Assembly: GCA_044433365.1 (NCBI GenBank)
Contig: JAWXTR010000069.1
Location: forward strand, 1-17,316
DNA length: 17,316 nt
Direction: 5' to 3'
From: CAMQVM01 sp044433365
GTDB taxonomy: Bacteria; Bacteroidota; Bacteroidia; Bacteroidales; Rikenellaceae
Positions 15,058 through 17,316 of the stretch are shown one piece after another. Below the pieces are notes generated by a model that was not told where the DNA came from, did no database searches, and worked only from the letters and a program-made list of their open reading frames with translations. Numbering within the stretch: the first letter of the stretch is position 1; each line of letters starts with the position of its first letter. The position numbers and the translations under genes were made by a program.

Positions 15058-15118
15058 GGGAACTTCTAAAATCTGACTTATCCAGAATTTAGAACTCCCC
15101 TTAAATTTTTTGTGTTTT
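15053..15118 (+). terminator. Long stem-loop terminator
   Basis: TTTAAGGGAACTTCTAAA (15053-15070) pairs 16 of 18 with the region ending CCCCTTAAA (15088-15105). An inner TCTG/CAGA extends the stem. TTTTTT follows. The hairpin starts inside the stop codon region. Confidence 0.8.
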
Positions 15119-15149
15119 TTTGAAAAATTAAAAAGAAATTGTATATTTG
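15119..15149 (+). promoter_or_regulatory. asnS promoter
   Basis: TTTG at 15119-15122 and TATATTTG at 15142-15149 are 19 bp apart, a full match. It abuts the preceding terminator. The leader is about 55-60 nt. Confidence 0.7.
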
Positions 15150-15212
15150 TAATTCGCTTTGACAAAAGGGTGATATTTAAAAAATAAAATAATATATTCT
15201 AAGTAATAAAAA

Positions 15213-16604
15213 ATGGATGATAGAATTAAAATTAAGGAGCTGTTAAGAACAGCTGCTTCTGAGCAAAATGTTGTTGTAAAAGGTTGGGTAAGAACAAAAA
15301 GAGGTAATAAAAGCATTAATTTTATCGCTCTTAATGATGGTTCTACTATCAATAATATTCAATGTGTTGTAGATGTTGCATCTTTTGATGAGCAGATGCT
15401 TAAAACCATTACAACTGGTGCATCTCTTCGTGTTGAAGGTAAGTTAGTTGAGTCGATGGGTGCTGGTCAAGGTGTTGAGATTCAAGCGACTGCAATCGAA
15501 ATTTACGGCACTGCCGATAGTGAGAAATATCCTCTTCAAAAGAAAGGTCACTCTTTTGAGTTTCTTCGTGAAATAGCTCACCTGCGTCCTCGAACAAACA
15601 CTTTCGGTGCTGTTTTAAGAATCCGCCACGCTATGGCGTTTGCTATTCACAAGTTTTTTAACGAAAAAGGATACGTTTATCTTCATACGCCAATAATTAC
15701 AGGTTCTGATTGTGAAGGTGCAGGTCAAATGTTTAAAGTATCTACTTTAGATTTTGACAATATGCCTAAAACAGAGGAAGGTGCTATCGACTACAGTCAA
15801 GAATTTTTTGGAAAAGCTTGTAATTTAACAGTTTCAGGGCAGTTAGAGGGTGAATTAGGTGCTACAGCACTATCTCAAATCTACACTTTTGGTCCAACTT
15901 TCCGTGCGGAAAATTCAAACACACCTCGCCACTTAGCAGAGTTCTGGATGATTGAGCCAGAGGTTGCATTCTTTGAAATTGACGATAATATGGCTCTTGC
16001 CGAAGAGTTCTTAAAATATTTAATTAGCTACGCTTTAGAGAATTGCGAGGATGATTTGGAGTTCCTTAACAAAATGGTAGACAAAGAGTTAATCGAGCGT
16101 TTAAAATTTGTTGTAGAGAACGATTTTGTGCGTTTACCTTATACCGAAGGTATTGAAATTCTACAAGAATCGGGTGTCAAATTTGAATTTCCAGTTAGTT
16201 GGGGCTTAGATTTGCAAAGCGAACATGAGCGTTATCTTGTTGAAAATCACTTTAAAAAACCTGTAATCCTTACAGATTATCCTAAGGAAATCAAGGCTTT
16301 TTATATGAAACAAAATGAGGATGGCAAGACTGTAAGAGCTATGGACGTACTTTTCCCAAAAATTGGTGAAATTATTGGCGGTTCTGAACGTGAATGGAGC
16401 CTTGAAAAGTTGGAAAACCGTATTGCAGAGCTTGAAATTCCGATGAAAGATATGTGGTGGTATCTCGATACTCGTCGTTTTGGATCTGTTCCTCACAGTG
16501 GTTTCGGTTTAGGCTTCGAACGTTTGTTGCTTTTCGTTACAGGTATGGGAAATATTCGTGACGTAATTCCTTTCCCACGTACTCCTAAAAATGCTGAGTT
16601 CTAG
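15213..16604 (+). CDS. asnS: Asparaginyl-tRNA synthetase
   Basis: This 463-residue cytoplasmic enzyme charges tRNA-Asn with asparagine using ATP. An OB-fold anticodon-binding domain (about 15-105; VVVKGWVRTKRGNKSINFIALNDGS) precedes a class IIb catalytic core. Motif 1 covers RIRHAMAFAIHKFFNEKGYVYLHTPII, motif 2 is PTFRAENSNTPRHLAEFWMIEPE, and motif 3 is GFGLGFERLLLFVTGMGNIRD. WWYLDTRRFGSVPHSGFG and VSGQLEGELGATALSQIYTFGPTFRAE separate it from aspartyl-tRNA synthetase. The length is normal. It has its own promoter and terminator. Asn-tRNA formation is thus direct, without relying on the GatCAB amidotransferase. Confidence 0.97.
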   Translation: MDDRIKIKELLRTAASEQNVVVKGWVRTKRGNKSINFIALNDGSTINNIQCVVDVASFDEQMLKTITTGASLRVEGKLVESMGAGQGVEIQATAIEIYGTADSEKYPLQKKGHSFEFLREIAHLRPRTNTFGAVLRIRHAMAFAIHKFFNEKGYVYLHTPIITGSDCEGAGQMFKVSTLDFDNMPKTEEGAIDYSQEFFGKACNLTVSGQLEGELGATALSQIYTFGPTFRAENSNTPRHLAEFWMIEPEVAFFEIDDNMALAEEFLKYLISYALENCEDDLEFLNKMVDKELIERLKFVVENDFVRLPYTEGIEILQESGVKFEFPVSWGLDLQSEHERYLVENHFKKPVILTDYPKEIKAFYMKQNEDGKTVRAMDVLFPKIGEIIGGSEREWSLEKLENRIAELEIPMKDMWWYLDTRRFGSVPHSGFGLGFERLLLFVTGMGNIRDVIPFPRTPKNAEF

Positions 16605-16630
16605 GATTTTAAATTCATAAATATCATAAT

Positions 16631-16667
16631 AAAAGCTAAATAAACTATATGTTGTTTAGCTTTTTTT
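16631..16667 (+). terminator. asnS terminator
   Basis: AAAAGCTAAA (16631-16640) pairs with TTTAGCTTTT around a short AT-rich loop and runs into TTTTTTT. A second hairpin CCATC-AACTTTA-GATGG, flanked by T and A runs, lies at 16684-16713. Confidence 0.8.
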
Positions 16668-16944
16668 ATGCTTTATTAATAGCTTTTTTACCATCAACTT
16701 TAGATGGAAAAAATATAAAAATCACATAATTTAACAATCTGTAATCAGCTAAAAATAAGAAAATTAGCTAACAAAAAAGGAACCATAATATATATTATGT
16801 TAAATTGAAAGGACGTTTTTTAACTTCTTTATTTCTTTTGTTACTACTCTTCTTGTAGATTTGTGTGTATTTTATTTGATGTGTTTGTAAATTTTAACTA
16901 AATTATCTAGGCGGATTCGTAAAACTCTTTTTGCGGATTTGCCT

Positions 16945-17028
16945 CACAATTTTTGAAAAAAATTGTGCGCTCAGTGGTCTCGAAGAGACACTGAAGGCGT
17001 GTTTTTGTTCACTTTTTTTTAAAAAGTG
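16945..17028. repeat. Three stacked hairpins
   Basis: CACAATTTTT/AAAAATTGTG (16945-16967), then TCAGTG(G)TCTC-GAA-GAGACACTGA with a flanking CGC/GCG pairing (about 16968-17000), then CACTTTTT-TTT-AAAAAGTG (17010-17028) follow one another without a gene. The middle one is GC-richer than the surroundings. I cannot name a family. The rest of 16714-17066 holds nothing I recognise. Confidence 0.6.
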
Positions 17029-17066
17029 TAAAATAAATTTTTTTTATTACCTCCACTCCGAACTCT

Positions 17067-17090
17067 GTAGAGACGTTAGGTCTAACGTCT
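17067..17090 (+). repeat. REP-like palindrome, copy h
   Basis: GTAGAGACGTTAG-GT-CTAACGTCT has a 9-bp stem. It is the same family as the palindromes at 5940-6467, about 10.6 kb away. Confidence 0.75.
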
Positions 17091-17185
17091 GAAATACAGC
17101 GAAGTCTATACTAAATATTACAGACTATAGCAGATATATTTTGTTATTAAACGAATTATTTTGATTTTAAAAGTGCTGTGTCTTC

Positions 17186-17205
17186 AGACGTTGTACACAA
17201 CGTCT
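17186..17205 (-). repeat. REP-like palindrome, copy i
   Basis: AGACGTTGTACACAACGTCT is a 20-bp near-perfect palindrome of the same family. It lacks the GTAG flank, so the strand is uncertain. Confidence 0.65.
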
Positions 17206-17259
17206 TTCATGTTAAAATCCAAATAAAAGCGTAAAAAGTTTCAATTAAAATTGTTTTAT

Positions 17260-17316
17260 TATCTTTGTGTCAAGGTATTAAGAGGAGATAGGCACTGCTG
17301 GGGAGCAACCTATCAA
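17260..17316 (+). promoter_or_regulatory. Promoter and start of a structured leader or RNA, cut by window end
   Basis: TATCTTTG at 17260-17267 is a TAnnTTTG box; the -33 position holds only TTTC. The following transcript would begin near 17272 and soon fold as GATAGG...CCTATC enclosing TGCT-GGGG-AGCA. The identity is unknown. Confidence 0.4.

Noticed and set aside
17285..17316. ZTP (pfl) riboswitch, because of GGGGAGCAACC
   Set aside because: The segment resembles the 3' conserved part of that riboswitch, but the conserved 5' element and the intervening hairpin are not present in the short space available, and the window ends too soon.

Overview
The window is an AT-rich chromosomal stretch that I assign to the phylum Bacteroidota, probably order Bacteroidales. 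The evidence is the promoter grammar and the gene families. Several genes are preceded by the Bacteroidetes sigma-ABfr type promoter (TTTG, 19-20 bp, TAnnTTTG). There is a Bacteroidetes-style SecA, a secreted GH2 beta-galactosidase next to a GH63-type lipoprotein, a HIT protein and a helix-turn-helix regulator of types common in that phylum, and few Shine-Dalgarno sites. I see no rRNA, tRNA, CRISPR array, transposase or integrase.

Layout. 1-359: 3' end of a LysO-type lysine exporter. 537-3725: exported LacZ-type GH2 beta-galactosidase. 3731-3885: inverted and direct arrays of a 7-bp repeat. 3923-5869: YgjK/GH63-like glycoside hydrolase with a lipoprotein signal. 5869-6510: 640 bp between convergent genes, built of heptamer repeats and two tandem ~250-bp units full of short palindromes. 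6511-7762 (minus strand): yebC followed by an overlapping GNAT acetyltransferase gene. 7763-7951: divergent promoters. 7952-11038: secA, ending without the C-terminal zinc-binding tail. 11209-11634: small acidic membrane-anchored protein of unknown function. 11702-12091: HIT protein. 12092-14097: AT-rich regulatory region around an HTH gene. It has many copies of a TTTACAATTGTAAA-like palindrome outside and inside the gene, then a possible 43-residue hydrophobic ORF, then a 167-bp fold-back element. 14098-15057: Gate-domain (SpmA/SpmB-like) membrane protein. 15213-16604: asnS. 16605-17316: gene-free, with terminators, stacked hairpins, two more dispersed palindromes, and a promoter with the start of a structured transcript at the right edge.

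How the genes relate. The two glycoside hydrolases probably act outside the cytoplasm on oligosaccharides, but no SusC/SusD pair is visible. secA, yebC and asnS are housekeeping genes for protein export, translation and tRNA charging. The least ordinary part is 12.2-14.0 kb. There the HTH gene sits in a cluster of candidate operators, and the fold-back at 13827-13993 has arm differences that, where they are transitions, all keep G-U pairing on the minus strand only. That points to a conserved minus-strand hairpin RNA or single-stranded DNA.
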